Source: Bacteroidota bacterium
GTDB lineage: Bacteria > Bacteroidota > Rhodothermia > Rhodothermales > Bin80
Assembly (NCBI GenBank): GCA_026709065.1
Contig: JAPOTS010000082.1
Coordinates: forward strand, 1 to 59,891
Length of the DNA: 59,891 bases
Direction: 5' to 3'
Positions within the stretch are counted from its first letter, which is position 1. Every line of letters starts with the position of its first letter. Shown here in pieces: positions 28,037 to 38,237 of the stretch. Below the pieces are notes generated by a model that was given only the letters and a program-made list of their open reading frames with translations, ran no database searches and was not told where the DNA came from. A program made the position numbers and the translations under genes.

Positions 28037-28382
28037 CACCGATTTTCAAGGTGTTGGTATTGATCTCACTGGCCCACAGGATGTAGAGTCACACGCTCAC
28101 GCAGAACATCGACGATTATTTGAAAAAAAAGAGGCTACTCACAAAAGAAGTCAACAGTTCAAGAAAAATTTCCACTGGGTATCTCTGATAGGACTGTGGT
28201 TTGGGTTTTTAGTCATCCTTGCTTTCATTCTAGTGTGGACTTGGCATATTTTAATGCCTGAAACTCGACATTTTGTTTCAGATGTTAGGATGGATACTAT
28301 TGAGGCTGTCATTCTGTCAATTATAGGATCTTCTGCATTTACACGTTATGCTCACAATATGATCCGCAAACATAATGACTGA
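28026..28382 (+). CDS. Small membrane protein, candidate toxin partner of Panacea antitoxin
   Basis: 118 aa. A charged N-terminus with several His, Lys and Arg residues, a strong membrane segment (about residues 50-76, WVSLIGLWFGFLVILAFILV), and a weaker hydrophobic stretch near 92-105. It overlaps the antitoxin gene by 11 bp. Some PanAT toxins are small membrane-active proteins, which this would fit. No sequence family is recognised, and it could instead be an unrelated membrane protein. Confidence 0.6.
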   Translation: MNHDTDFQGVGIDLTGPQDVESHAHAEHRRLFEKKEATHKRSQQFKKNFHWVSLIGLWFGFLVILAFILVWTWHILMPETRHFVSDVRMDTIEAVILSIIGSSAFTRYAHNMIRKHND

Positions 28383-28492
28383 TCCTTTCAAAACCACATC
28401 CTCTGAATCAGTTCAATTCGTAGTAGTATCTCTCCATCAAATTCCAGAAATTTTGTTATCAGGCTCTAAATATCATCTTTATTCATTATTCA

Positions 28493-29569
28493 ATGACTCA
28501 GATACTGAATAATCTTAACATCCAAGCATTCATCTTTGGATGTGTAATTCTCGTGATTCCTATTCCAACTGTGATTGATACACAAGCTCAAATTAACTGG
28601 ATAGAAGTATTTGAGTCGGGCTCACAACGCTCCCACGAAAATGCTCTACTGCATAACCAACATCGTCACGAACAATTCCTACAGTTTAATCAACACCTCC
28701 ATGAAATGCGATTGCTTGAAATGGAGATTAGAGAAGAACGACGACAATCCACTATGCTCTCTGCACTTCAAGGTTTTTCTGGTTCGCAATACTTGATGGG
28801 AATGATGTTACTGGAGGAAGGTGGTCTTGCTAACGAAACTGACGCAGCTCGTTGGTTACACCTTTCCGCAGAGCAAGGGTTTTCTGATGCCCAAGCCGCA
28901 CTTGGACACCTTTATAGTTCAGGTGTAGGAGTTTCAAGTGATGTTACAGAGTCAGTCAAATGGTTTCAACTTGCAGCAGATCAGAATCACCATGAGGCTG
29001 AGTTTCAACTCGGCGTTGCATATTACCATGGACTAGGTGTTGTTGCAGATTCAAGTCTCTCATTGGAGTACATTCAAAATGCTGCCCAAAATGGATATCC
29101 CCAAGCACAACATTTTATGGGTCTTGTCTATTTACATGGAATACGAGTCGAAATCGATAAAGAAAAGGGAGTTGAATGGATTCAAAAAGCTCCTCCTGAA
29201 ATATGTCAAATTTTTGAAACCTGTACTTATTTAGGATTACTCCATGCTCAGGGAGAGGGAATTCCTGTCAACAACGAAAAAGCATTGTTATATTTCTCCC
29301 ATGCCAGTGATCAGATGCAAGTGCTTAATATTATGATGAGTATAGGACAGGAACTATCAATAGATGCTCATCAGACCTCCAAAAAAAACTTGGCGCTATT
29401 ATGGTTTTATCTTGCTGATGAACTTGGACATCCTACTGCCAAAATGAAAGCTGATTCATTGATTTCCACTGAATCTTCTATGAGAATTAAACGCGCTATA
29501 AGACGAAATATTATAAACTATGTTGATATATTGTTGAGCAAGACTTACATGAAAAATCAAGAGCCTTAA
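28493..29569 (+). CDS. Secreted Sel1-repeat protein
   Basis: 358 aa. An N-terminal signal segment ends near TQAQ; a polar, His- and Gln-rich helix follows; then at least four Sel1-like (TPR-type) repeats of about 36 residues, for example AARWLHLSAEQGFSDAQAAL, SVKWFQLAADQNHHEAEF and SLEYIQNAAQNGYPQAQH. Such solenoids mediate protein-protein contacts. No enzymatic domain. No operon partner is obvious. Confidence 0.85.
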   Translation: MTQILNNLNIQAFIFGCVILVIPIPTVIDTQAQINWIEVFESGSQRSHENALLHNQHRHEQFLQFNQHLHEMRLLEMEIREERRQSTMLSALQGFSGSQYLMGMMLLEEGGLANETDAARWLHLSAEQGFSDAQAALGHLYSSGVGVSSDVTESVKWFQLAADQNHHEAEFQLGVAYYHGLGVVADSSLSLEYIQNAAQNGYPQAQHFMGLVYLHGIRVEIDKEKGVEWIQKAPPEICQIFETCTYLGLLHAQGEGIPVNNEKALLYFSHASDQMQVLNIMMSIGQELSIDAHQTSKKNLALLWFYLADELGHPTAKMKADSLISTESSMRIKRAIRRNIINYVDILLSKTYMKNQEP

Positions 29570-30123
29570 TTCAATAGTACCCACCCAAGAACCCCAAATT
29601 TACCCCATTTGTATAGAGAGACATCATTTAAGCCTATTTAGGGGTATTTTTTAGCCCCCACTAACTTCTGATTCCATGTCATACGACGTTCGTAATATGC
29701 AGATATTGACGGTTAAGATTTAATATAAATTGACTAATCTATTGAGTCGTTTATAATCCACATTACATTGATTCATAAGCACAGAAATCTATATATGGAA
29801 CTAGATGATCATAATCGCATTTTCGTTCTGACCGCAAGAGATCAGTCAAGTGCACTCGTCTCCGGTACTGAATTTTCGTATCTATACCTTTATTCTATGC
29901 AACTTTACCTTGAATAATCCTTAATATGTTGTATCTTGGTAGTCATCGTTGACAATCGGTTTTGACTATTCTGATCCTCGTTAATGATTGTGCATAATAA
30001 GGTTTACTCTCGTGACGATTTGCTATTTTGAATCCGATATTTATGCGTTATAACGACTTAGATCATATTTATTCATAGTCAATCAACGGATCATTCCCTC
30101 AGAATCATTTAATCTATTTTAAT
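29570..30123. other. Intergenic spacer, no feature identified
   Basis: About 550 bp of AT-rich DNA upstream of the acyl-CoA ligase. No coding signal on either strand. A weak GGGG...CCCC hairpin near 29640 is not convincing. Confidence 0.4.
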
Positions 30124-31863
30124 ATGTCCTCTATCTCAAATCTATGTGAACTCGTGGATCATGGGCTTCAAAACTATTCAGGAATTGTTGCTTCTACCAA
30201 GCGAAAAGGGGCTTGGCACAATACTGACATAAATATATTTAGAGCCCACTTAAATGCATGCGCGGCCGGGTTCTATAGCCTTGGAGTTCGAAATGGTGAC
30301 CGCGTGGCGATTCACTCTGAAAACCGCACTGAATGGCTATTGATTGATTATGCGCTCTTATCATTAGGGGCCACGAGCGTCCCAATCTATACAACGCAAC
30401 CTCAAGAACAAATCCTATATATCTTGAAGGATGCTAATGTGTGTGGTTATGTTGTTTCCTCTAAGGGATTATATGATCGCTGTCCTCCCAATATGACGTC
30501 GGAGAGTCCGTCACTCAAATGGATCTTAGGCATTAACGATCAATTCTCTTCCGAGATGACTACGTTCTCAGATTTAATCATTCGCGGAGAAGAGCAACTT
30601 TTAAAGACCCCTGACCTAATTACCGAGAGTAAGGCCGCGGTGCAAAGTGAAGATCTTGCAACGATCTGTTACACCTCTGGCACAACTGGGCAACCAAAAG
30701 GTGTCATGCTTACCCACAGAAATTTAACCACCAATGCACTGTCGGTTGCAGATCGATTAACCTTTGATGTTCCCTGTAATGTTTTGTCCTTTCTTCCATT
30801 ATCTCATTCCTTTGAGCGAATCGCATCATTATTTTATGTATCAAAATCCTGTTCAATCTTTTTTATTGAGACACCTGATGAACTCATTGATGACATCCAG
30901 TATATCCGCCCCCGACACATGACAACCGTCCCTCGTTTGCTTGAAAAAGTACATGCAGGGGTCATCACTAGGGCAATAGAAACTAAAGGGGTTAAGGGGA
31001 TGCTTGCCCGTTGGGCATTCAACAAGGCAGAAAATTATGATGTGGAGAATCCAACATCTAGCCTGTCTGATAAGATTGCTGATTCGCTCGTTTACAAAAA
31101 AGCTCGCAGTCGAGTGTTTGGAGGAAATTTAAAAGCCATCACTAGTGGCGGTGCAGCGCTCTCTTCCAGAGTTCAATCATTTATCAATGGGCTCGGAATC
31201 TATTGCGGACAAGGATATGGGTTGACCGAAACCTCTCCCGTGATTACGTTATATGAGCAAGGAAAATTACGATCTGGTTCGGTTGGTACGCCGATTGACG
31301 GTGTGGAGGTCAATATCGCAGACGATGGTGAAATCCTGACTCGAGGCCCACATATCATGTCAGGCTATCTTAATTTACCAGATGAAACCGCGCAGACGAT
31401 TACAGAAGATGGATGGTTGCATACTGGAGATATAGGAAAAATTGACGATCAAGGGTATCTATATATCACTGACCGAAAAAAACAGCTATTTAAGCTATCA
31501 ACTGGGAAATATATTGCACCCGCACCCATTGAGGTATCCCTTGCATCAAGTGCTCTGATTGAACATGCCGTCGTATTGGGTCCAGACTTCAAGTTTTGCG
31601 CTGCACTCATCGTTGTAGACGCTGGATATGTAAAGCAAGCTTTTGGAGAATCACCAAATCATTCTTTTTTGGAACGTGAGGTTCAAACGATTATTGATCG
31701 TGTCAATGAAGGTTTACCTCCATGGGAGCAGGTCAAAAAATTCCATGTGATTACTGAACCCTTTACGATTGACGGCGGTCAGCTGACCCCTACCCTTAAA
31801 GTTCGTCGCAAAAATATCTTTACACAGTATAGTGCTGAAATTGAAGCACTCTATGCATCATGA
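30124..31863 (+). CDS. Long-chain fatty-acid/AMP-dependent acyl-CoA ligase
   Basis: Activates a carboxylic acid through an acyl-AMP intermediate to acyl-CoA at the inner membrane or cytoplasm. 579 aa. The AMP-binding P-loop YTSGTTGQPKGVMLTH, the QGYGLTETSP motif, and the LHTGDIGKIDDQGYLYITDRKKQLFKLSTGKYI linker region are all present. The form resembles the FadD15-like group (about 580-600 aa). Chain-length preference is unknown. Confidence 0.92.
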   Translation: MSSISNLCELVDHGLQNYSGIVASTKRKGAWHNTDINIFRAHLNACAAGFYSLGVRNGDRVAIHSENRTEWLLIDYALLSLGATSVPIYTTQPQEQILYILKDANVCGYVVSSKGLYDRCPPNMTSESPSLKWILGINDQFSSEMTTFSDLIIRGEEQLLKTPDLITESKAAVQSEDLATICYTSGTTGQPKGVMLTHRNLTTNALSVADRLTFDVPCNVLSFLPLSHSFERIASLFYVSKSCSIFFIETPDELIDDIQYIRPRHMTTVPRLLEKVHAGVITRAIETKGVKGMLARWAFNKAENYDVENPTSSLSDKIADSLVYKKARSRVFGGNLKAITSGGAALSSRVQSFINGLGIYCGQGYGLTETSPVITLYEQGKLRSGSVGTPIDGVEVNIADDGEILTRGPHIMSGYLNLPDETAQTITEDGWLHTGDIGKIDDQGYLYITDRKKQLFKLSTGKYIAPAPIEVSLASSALIEHAVVLGPDFKFCAALIVVDAGYVKQAFGESPNHSFLEREVQTIIDRVNEGLPPWEQVKKFHVITEPFTIDGGQLTPTLKVRRKNIFTQYSAEIEALYAS

Positions 31864-31925
31864 CTCTGATCTATTGACTTGCATCGTGATAATTACGATG
31901 ACCTTGCTCATTGATTCCTTGTTTG

Positions 31926-33497
31926 ATGCTTAACCTTACGCCGTTTGGAATCACGGTAAAGGACATCCGACAGAATGTAGTCCCTGCTGTCCTGTATGAG
32001 GATGCACTCCGACATGGACGGGGTGCTGCGATTGCACACAGCGGCGCGATTTCAATCAAGAGTGGGCAAAAAACAGGACGCAGCCCCAACGATAAGCGAA
32101 TTGTCAAAGCTCCTCCGAGCCATCAAGATATTTGGTGGGGTGCTGTCAATTTACCCATTGACCAACATACATTTGAAATTAACCGTGAACGGGCCCGTGA
32201 TTATCTCAACACCCGCGACCGTCTGTACGTCGTGGATGGTTATGCTGGTTGGAATCCAAGCTATCAAATCAAGGTCCGGGTGATATGTGAACGAGCCTAT
32301 CATGCATTGTTTATGCGTAATATGTTAATTCGACTCAGCAGTGAAGAGCTTGATGATTTTGGTACACCTGACTATGTCATCTATAATGCTGGAATGTTTC
32401 CTGCCAACCGTCACACAACGTATATGTCTTCAAAGACTAGCATAGATATATCATTCGAAGATCAGCAAATGGTGATTCTTGGGACAGAATATGCAGGAGA
32501 GATGAAAAAAGGTATCTTCACGATCATGAACTACATTTTGCCACGTCAAGGTGTGTTATCAATGCATTGTTCTGCAAACCAAGGCGAACAAGGAGATGTT
32601 TCTCTTTTTTTCGGGCTCTCTGGCACTGGTAAAACCACCTTATCGGCAGATCCACTCCGCGCACTTATCGGCGATGACGAACACGGCTGGGCCGAAGACG
32701 GAATCTTCAATATTGAGGGAGGTTGTTATGCCAAAGCAATTAATTTATCTGCCGACCAAGAACCAGAGATATACAACGCCATACGTTTTGGTACAGTACT
32801 GGAAAATGTGATCTTAGACCCTGTTACTCATGTCGTAGATTATAGCGATACTCAACTGACTCAAAATACTCGTGCATGTTTTCCGATTGAGTATATTGAT
32901 AATGCTAAAATTCCTTGTAGGGGAGGCCATCCATCAAACATTATTTTTCTTACATTTGATGCCTTTGGGGTCCTACCGCCCATCGCTCGGCTTACATCGG
33001 CTCAGGCGATGTATCACTTTATTAGTGGCTATACCGCTAAGGTTGCTGGAACAGAGGTTGGTGTCAATGAACCCGTTGCAACGTTTTCTGCCTGTTTTGG
33101 CGCGGCATTTATGGTCTGGCATCCCGCAAAATACTCTGAATTACTTGCCTCTAACATCAAGAAACATCATGTCAACACTTGGTTAATCAATACAGGATTT
33201 GTTGGAGATACAAGCGAGCGAATCAAGCTTCGCTATACACGGGCGATTATCGATGCAATCCACAGTGGTGTCCTTATTGATATTCCAACCGTTGAAGAGC
33301 CGATCTTTGGACTCTCAATTCCAGAAAAGTGCCCTGGACTACCAGATGACTTGTTGTTTCCAGAAAAGGCTTGGTCTGATAGAGAATCCTACCATGAAAT
33401 GGCTCAGCGACTCTCAATCCTGTTCGCAGACAACTTTGCCCAGTACGCCAGTAAATGTTCTTACGAAGTTCAGTCCGCTGGGCCTAAGATAGCGTAA
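31926..33497 (+). CDS. pckA: Phosphoenolpyruvate carboxykinase (ATP)
   Basis: Converts oxaloacetate and ATP to PEP and CO2, the gateway to gluconeogenesis. 523 aa. RSPNDKRIVK at the oxaloacetate site, GLSGTGKTTLSAD as the kinase P-loop, IGDDEHGWAEDGIFNIEGGCYAKAI around the metal-binding aspartates, and RGGHPSNIIFLTFDAFGVLPP. A TTG at 31911 lies upstream in frame; the ATG gives the normal N-terminus. The ATP form, rather than the GTP form, is usual in Bacteroidota. Confidence 0.96.
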   Translation: MLNLTPFGITVKDIRQNVVPAVLYEDALRHGRGAAIAHSGAISIKSGQKTGRSPNDKRIVKAPPSHQDIWWGAVNLPIDQHTFEINRERARDYLNTRDRLYVVDGYAGWNPSYQIKVRVICERAYHALFMRNMLIRLSSEELDDFGTPDYVIYNAGMFPANRHTTYMSSKTSIDISFEDQQMVILGTEYAGEMKKGIFTIMNYILPRQGVLSMHCSANQGEQGDVSLFFGLSGTGKTTLSADPLRALIGDDEHGWAEDGIFNIEGGCYAKAINLSADQEPEIYNAIRFGTVLENVILDPVTHVVDYSDTQLTQNTRACFPIEYIDNAKIPCRGGHPSNIIFLTFDAFGVLPPIARLTSAQAMYHFISGYTAKVAGTEVGVNEPVATFSACFGAAFMVWHPAKYSELLASNIKKHHVNTWLINTGFVGDTSERIKLRYTRAIIDAIHSGVLIDIPTVEEPIFGLSIPEKCPGLPDDLLFPEKAWSDRESYHEMAQRLSILFADNFAQYASKCSYEVQSAGPKIA

Positions 33498-33646
33498 GGG
33501 TCTACCGAGAGGCGCATACTGCTTCCATCAAACTACTAAAACCAATCAGAGTCGACTTGAATGACTCTCAAATTCTGACTGGTAACCTACCATTTCAGCA
33601 AAATGTACCCTCACGAATCAATACTATAACGTCTTAGACAATTGGA

Positions 33647-34417
33647 TCACTGGAGGCGCCAAACCATGAGAAACTGAGGACGAAACTCATCCATATCTTT
33701 GCTGAATCCTAACTTATTTGCCCAGTACTGCAACTCAATACCTACGTGAAATTCGTTCGGTGTATTAAATAAATTTCCAATGTCCCATACCAGCTGGGGC
33801 TGTGCTAAGACCCATGCCACATCGTTACCAGAGCCATCTTTCCAATCTACCGCACTAACATACTCCGCGTGACCCATGAAGGAGACGATTTGGCCTCCAA
33901 AATTCATGATTTTTAGCCAACTGATATCAAAGATAAATCCATTCTCACGGCGAGTCCCGTCGCTATAATCAATGATACCAGCAAAGTCCGTATTGACAAA
34001 AATAAATCCTGGTACCCGCCAAGATAGACGAACTCCTGGTAAGAATTTAAGAATATTGACATCACCATCATAATTCAGGCCACCAATGGCGGCAATATCA
34101 ATGATTGGCCCGATCTTGAGACTTGATCCCGACAGCTTTGAAAAACTCAAGGTCGGATACCACTCCCCATAAAACTCCTTGTCATTAAAACCATCATTGT
34201 CTGCATCATCCATAAAATCAATGAAGAAAAAACTGGAGCCTAATTTCCAATTCCCCGCATGCTGAAATGTTAAAATATTCGTCGCACTATACTCCCCTGA
34301 AAACGGATTTAATAAACTACCCCGCTGATAATGAAATTCCATCTGTGCAGAAGCAGTATGGGAAACAAAAAAAAGAATACAGGCAATTAAGCCAGTAAAT
34401 AATTTATATTTTTTCAT
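33647..34417 (-). CDS. Tsx-like outer-membrane channel (DUF5020 type)
   Basis: 256 aa with a cleavable signal (ends TASAQ). The mature part alternates aromatic and polar residues as in a 12-strand beta-barrel and ends with the outer-membrane C-terminal aromatic-basic motif MVWRLQ. SSFFFIDFMDDADNDG and the FxGEWYPTLSFSK region match the Tsx/OmpK nucleoside-channel family. Predicted role: passive uptake of nucleosides or similar small molecules. Substrate inferred from family only. Confidence 0.78.
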   Translation of the reverse strand: MKKYKLFTGLIACILFFVSHTASAQMEFHYQRGSLLNPFSGEYSATNILTFQHAGNWKLGSSFFFIDFMDDADNDGFNDKEFYGEWYPTLSFSKLSGSSLKIGPIIDIAAIGGLNYDGDVNILKFLPGVRLSWRVPGFIFVNTDFAGIIDYSDGTRRENGFIFDISWLKIMNFGGQIVSFMGHAEYVSAVDWKDGSGNDVAWVLAQPQLVWDIGNLFNTPNEFHVGIELQYWANKLGFSKDMDEFRPQFLMVWRLQ

Positions 34418-34442
34418 ATTTATATCAATTCAAAATTGTAAT

Positions 34443-34700
34443 TTAAACAGCCTCCACACCAGAAATCTGCGGGACAGCATGCCGAAGGGCTTGCTCAATC
34501 CCAGCTTTCATGGTCATAGTACTCATCGGGCAAGATCCGCAAGTACCAAGTAACTCTATCTCTACTACCATATCCTGTGTAATTCTGTGCACACGAACTT
34601 CGCCCCCGTCTGCGATAAGATACGGACGAATTGAATCAAGTCCATCCTCAATACGATGAAGCAGATCAGTGTCAGTATTTGGATCGTAGTGAGACATCAT
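34443..34700 (-). CDS. NifU-like (Nfu) Fe-S scaffold domain protein
   Basis: 85 aa, a stand-alone Nfu domain. The essential CGSC motif lies near residues 54-57, after IADGGEVRVH. It carries Fe-S clusters to client proteins. It lies 6 bp downstream of the mrp gene on the same strand, a common pairing of Fe-S carriers. The frame opens with two Met codons; either may be used. Confidence 0.9.
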   Translation of the reverse strand: MMSHYDPNTDTDLLHRIEDGLDSIRPYLIADGGEVRVHRITQDMVVEIELLGTCGSCPMSTMTMKAGIEQALRHAVPQISGVEAV

Positions 34701-34706
34701 CTTTTA

Positions 34707-35771
34707 CTATTGATACTCAATGACTGGAGATGACGGTGTCATGCTCTTATCAGCTAATGATACAACAATGTTGTGTGCAATGGTCCGAAATGCAAGAGCA
34801 GCAGGGTTTGTAGGAGACGATAATACAATGGGTATTCCTTCGTCACCCGAGACTCTTAATGGTTCTTCTATGGGGATCTTACCAAGTAAAGGGATTCCTG
34901 TTTCAGATGCTAACTTTTCAGCCCCCCCTTCACCAAAAATGTAATACTTTTTGTCAGGCAGTTCTTTCGGAGAAAACCATGCCATATTTTCAACAATCCC
35001 TAGGACGGGGACGTTTACTTTTTCAAACATGAGTAGTCCTTTTTTTGCATCGGCAAGTGCAACTTTCTGTGGAGTAGACGCAATAATTGCACCAGCCAAT
35101 TTAACGGTTTGGACAATCGTAAGTTGAATATCTCCCGTTCCAGGCGGTAAATCCAATATTAGAAAATCAAGATCTCCCCATTCTGCATCATTCAAGAACT
35201 GCTTGACGGCCCCCGACACCATTGGACCTCGCCAAATCACTGCCTGTGAATCATCCACCAATAACCCCATTGACAAGACATGAACCCCGTACTTGATGAT
35301 TGGAACGATCTTTCGCTGATCATTGACACGAGGTTTATCTCCTTCCAAACCAAACATGAGCGGAACGCTTGGCCCATAAATATCGGTATCTACTAGCCCG
35401 GTCTTGTACCCTTCATCGGCTAGTGCAGCAGCAATGTTGGTTGCAATCGTGCTTTTGCCTACCCCTCCTTTTCCAGATGCGATCGCGATCATGTGTTGAG
35501 CACCGAGTTCTAAGTGCCGGCCGCTCCCCCGCGAATGTACCACCTCAACGTTTACAGTCATATCCTTGCCAAATGCATGATGAATCGCCTCGGTGCAGTG
35601 CTGGATTATATTGCGCGAAAAGTCTGTGCCCGGCTGAGAGATGTTAACCTTAAATGAGATTACCTGACCCTCAATGACCATATCTCTTACTGCCCCCGAA
35701 CGGATGATATTCTGCCCTGTTTCGGGGTCGGTAATTTTGCTTAGCACTTGATAAATAGCTTTACGCTTCAT
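34707..35771 (-). CDS. mrp: Mrp/ApbC/NBP35-family Fe-S carrier ATPase
   Basis: 354 aa. An N-terminal MIP18-like (DUF59) domain with LSKITDPETGQNI, then a deviant Walker A P-loop, SGKGGVGKS, in residues about 99-107, and ILDLPPGTGDIQLT. It binds and transfers iron-sulfur clusters. The C-x-x-C expected near the C-terminus of many members is not obvious. Followed by nfu, so the pair is probably an operon for Fe-S delivery. Confidence 0.93.
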   Translation of the reverse strand: MKRKAIYQVLSKITDPETGQNIIRSGAVRDMVIEGQVISFKVNISQPGTDFSRNIIQHCTEAIHHAFGKDMTVNVEVVHSRGSGRHLELGAQHMIAIASGKGGVGKSTIATNIAAALADEGYKTGLVDTDIYGPSVPLMFGLEGDKPRVNDQRKIVPIIKYGVHVLSMGLLVDDSQAVIWRGPMVSGAVKQFLNDAEWGDLDFLILDLPPGTGDIQLTIVQTVKLAGAIIASTPQKVALADAKKGLLMFEKVNVPVLGIVENMAWFSPKELPDKKYYIFGEGGAEKLASETGIPLLGKIPIEEPLRVSGDEGIPIVLSSPTNPAALAFRTIAHNIVVSLADKSMTPSSPVIEYQ

Positions 35772-35845
35772 CTCTCTCTTAAAATACGAGTGTCAATTTA
35801 TAATGATTTTAATCAATCATAGGGATATCTTTTACAATTTAAGGC

Positions 35846-36832
35846 TTAGATTGATGATGACAAACTTAATCCTTTATACATTCTTAGAGCAACCCCGTGT
35901 GTGAGTCCCCACGGACTGATGGTAATGTAGTTTTGTCTTAGACGATTCATGATTTCCAGAAAAATCATGATTGCTGCGGGAAATACATCCGCCCTTCCGT
36001 TTAGCTTTTGGGGATCAAGTGCTAAAATATCCGCATAACTCATCTGAATGAGACAATCGGTCCAACATTGGATCTGATCACAAGACAACATCATCCTTTG
36101 GGGATCTCTCTGCTCTAAACATCTCCATGACGGACTATATTGTTCAAATTGCCCAAGAAGCTGATTATGCGTTAGCTGAAATTGTAACTCCAGAAGGAGT
36201 CGCTGAGCATCTGAGGCCCCAATTAAGAACGTTTCACCGTCATTTCCGCAAAATTCAACCCGCTTCAATGATGATCCAATATACAATCTTGCCGATTCTA
36301 GTTCGGATACCTTAGGGGGTAGGGATGAAAAATAGCGCTCTGTGATCCGAACCGAACCAATATCTATACTCACTCGATTAATAATTTTCCCATCGGATGT
36401 ACCTTCAACTAGTTCTGTAGATCCTCCCCCTATATCACAGGAAATGACATGCCCCTTGATATGGGGCAATCCTCCTAACGCCCCTTCAAAACTGATGTCG
36501 GCCTCTTGATCTCCTGATAGGATTTCATACTTCAGTCCAGTACGATGATAAACGGTCTCAATGATTGAAGAACCCGTATCACGCGATGCACTTGTGCCAG
36601 TAACGATAAATTGATCTATGTCCCACCGATCAGCGATGACCTGAAATGCGCTCAAAGCATCAATGAGGCGGTCAATCGCTTTGTCGGACAGGACTCCATT
36701 TGCATCAACACCTTCTCCCAACCGAATCATGCGATACGCCTGTTCAAGAGGAATGAGTGTTCCCTTGGAAGACCACTCAGATATGAGAAGCTTTCCAGAA
36801 TTTGTTCCAATGTCGACGGTTGCAAGCTTCAA
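35846..36832 (-). CDS. ppx: Exopolyphosphatase / pppGpp phosphatase (Ppx/GppA) family
   Basis: 328 aa, short form of the ASKHA-fold family. DIGTNSGKLLI at the N-terminus (phosphate loop 1), GTSASRD, and ISCDIGGGSTELVEG (phosphate loop 2) are present. Members hydrolyse inorganic polyphosphate or pppGpp. The C-terminal HD domain of longer Ppx proteins is absent. Substrate cannot be settled from sequence alone. Confidence 0.9.
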   Translation of the reverse strand: MKLATVDIGTNSGKLLISEWSSKGTLIPLEQAYRMIRLGEGVDANGVLSDKAIDRLIDALSAFQVIADRWDIDQFIVTGTSASRDTGSSIIETVYHRTGLKYEILSGDQEADISFEGALGGLPHIKGHVISCDIGGGSTELVEGTSDGKIINRVSIDIGSVRITERYFSSLPPKVSELESARLYIGSSLKRVEFCGNDGETFLIGASDAQRLLLELQFQLTHNQLLGQFEQYSPSWRCLEQRDPQRMMLSCDQIQCWTDCLIQMSYADILALDPQKLNGRADVFPAAIMIFLEIMNRLRQNYITISPWGLTHGVALRMYKGLSLSSSI

Positions 36833-36905
36833 CGTTTACCTGATTTGAACGACTTCTGCCATCGAAGAATAAGAATTTGATGGCAGTCGGTCATTCCAAC
36901 TAAGA

Positions 36906-38237
36906 TCATTGAACTGAGTCATCAAGAATTACAGTTGACACACCATCCATGACCGAAAACATTGCTACGCCCCATCGCTCTGGATAATCAGGCTCACTAG
37001 AATTCCAATTCTCAAATGAGTGTGAGCCGTCGGATTCATAACTTAGTGTATAGCGGCCTGGAGGCAATCTGAAAAATTGTACCTCCTTACGATTTTTTCT
37101 AGAGCCGCCAGCGTGAGCGGAACCCTCCCATGACATTTCCCATAGTACTTCCCACTCTCCTTCATTATCTTGTTGCTCTAAACGTGCGAGATCATAACCA
37201 TTATCTGGTCCAGTAATTTCCCCTAAAGCATCCACAACGATGGCTGTGGTATCTTGGGCTGTAAATGATTGAAAATGCTCTTCGTCATCGCCTACTTGGG
37301 TAAATCCAATGATAGGATCACGTTGTAGCATCCACGGATCAAATGTGCGCACTGCCTCTCGCTGGGAAGCGGCAAGACGTAATCCCCATCCATCTGGATG
37401 ATAAGGTGGGTTACCCAACCAATCGTCATAGTGATGTGTACTGTTGGTCGTAACAACTGCACGATAAACACTTGGTGGGAGGAGGCGCTGTCCTTTGAAG
37501 ACTCGATTTTCTAATGCACCTCCGGCCCAAGAGGTATTATCCCGAGTCAATTGCCAGATGACTTGGCCAGTCACGACATCTTCAATCCGAGAAAAATCAA
37601 CAGGTTGGACTTCATCGTGATCCCCTAATTGCCCAATCGCATGAATTGTAAGATCAACAGGGCTATGAACCTCAAACAAATGCTCTCTTTTTTCTTCTCT
37701 TCCCAGAGGCGTGGCATCCCACAGCTGATCATCCATTCTGTATTCAATAAACCCATCAATTGATCTTAAGGCATCTTTGTTGTTCGGAGAATGAACGATT
37801 GTTTTCCATTTTCTTTGATCCTTTTCAAATGATGCATCTGAATGCTTCAACAATTGTCCATAACTTGCGAAATTCAATCTATACTCCCCACGCTCAAGTG
37901 TCAATGAATCTTGAGTGATTGTCGCTAGGGATCCATCAAGAACCGTGTTGGGTGAATTAAGCATTGACCAGACGGTTTCCCCAGAGCTGATGTGAGTAAT
38001 CCAAGAATATGCTGCAAGCCCGTTCGCCCCGCGACGATCATCCACACTACCAACGGCATCAATCAGAACCAGTAAATTGCCCGAAACCTGAAAACTCTGT
38101 GTCGTCAACTCGTAGGGATCAATATTATCGATTGCAGTGGCCCCACGAGGTATAGGAGGGCCCGAAAAAAGCCTAAAGACAGCCAAAGTGGACATTGAGA
38201 GAACCACAATAAATAGAAGCCGGCTGTATGTGCTCAT
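36906..38237 (-). CDS. Exported protein with three degenerate beta-rich modules, unknown function
   Basis: 443 aa with an N-terminal membrane anchor or signal (residues 6-25). About 110-residue modules repeat three times. Each has a hydrophobic strand with V..DA.G or similar, a G..W.M/L core, a GG...NR turn, an L..G.Y.L strand, and (modules 2 and 3) SH....W....P..P..WG. The pattern suggests tandem beta-sandwich domains facing the periplasm. I do not recognise the family. It is convergent with nothing, and lies next to ppx on the same strand. Confidence 0.72.
   Translation of the reverse strand: MSTYSRLLFIVVLSMSTLAVFRLFSGPPIPRGATAIDNIDPYELTTQSFQVSGNLLVLIDAVGSVDDRRGANGLAAYSWITHISSGETVWSMLNSPNTVLDGSLATITQDSLTLERGEYRLNFASYGQLLKHSDASFEKDQRKWKTIVHSPNNKDALRSIDGFIEYRMDDQLWDATPLGREEKREHLFEVHSPVDLTIHAIGQLGDHDEVQPVDFSRIEDVVTGQVIWQLTRDNTSWAGGALENRVFKGQRLLPPSVYRAVVTTNSTHHYDDWLGNPPYHPDGWGLRLAASQREAVRTFDPWMLQRDPIIGFTQVGDDEEHFQSFTAQDTTAIVVDALGEITGPDNGYDLARLEQQDNEGEWEVLWEMSWEGSAHAGGSRKNRKEVQFFRLPPGRYTLSYESDGSHSFENWNSSEPDYPERWGVAMFSVMDGVSTVILDDSVQ

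Noticed and set aside
29630-29665. Possible hairpin GGGG...CCCC after the Sel1 gene
   Set aside because: Only four paired bases and no T run on the correct side.
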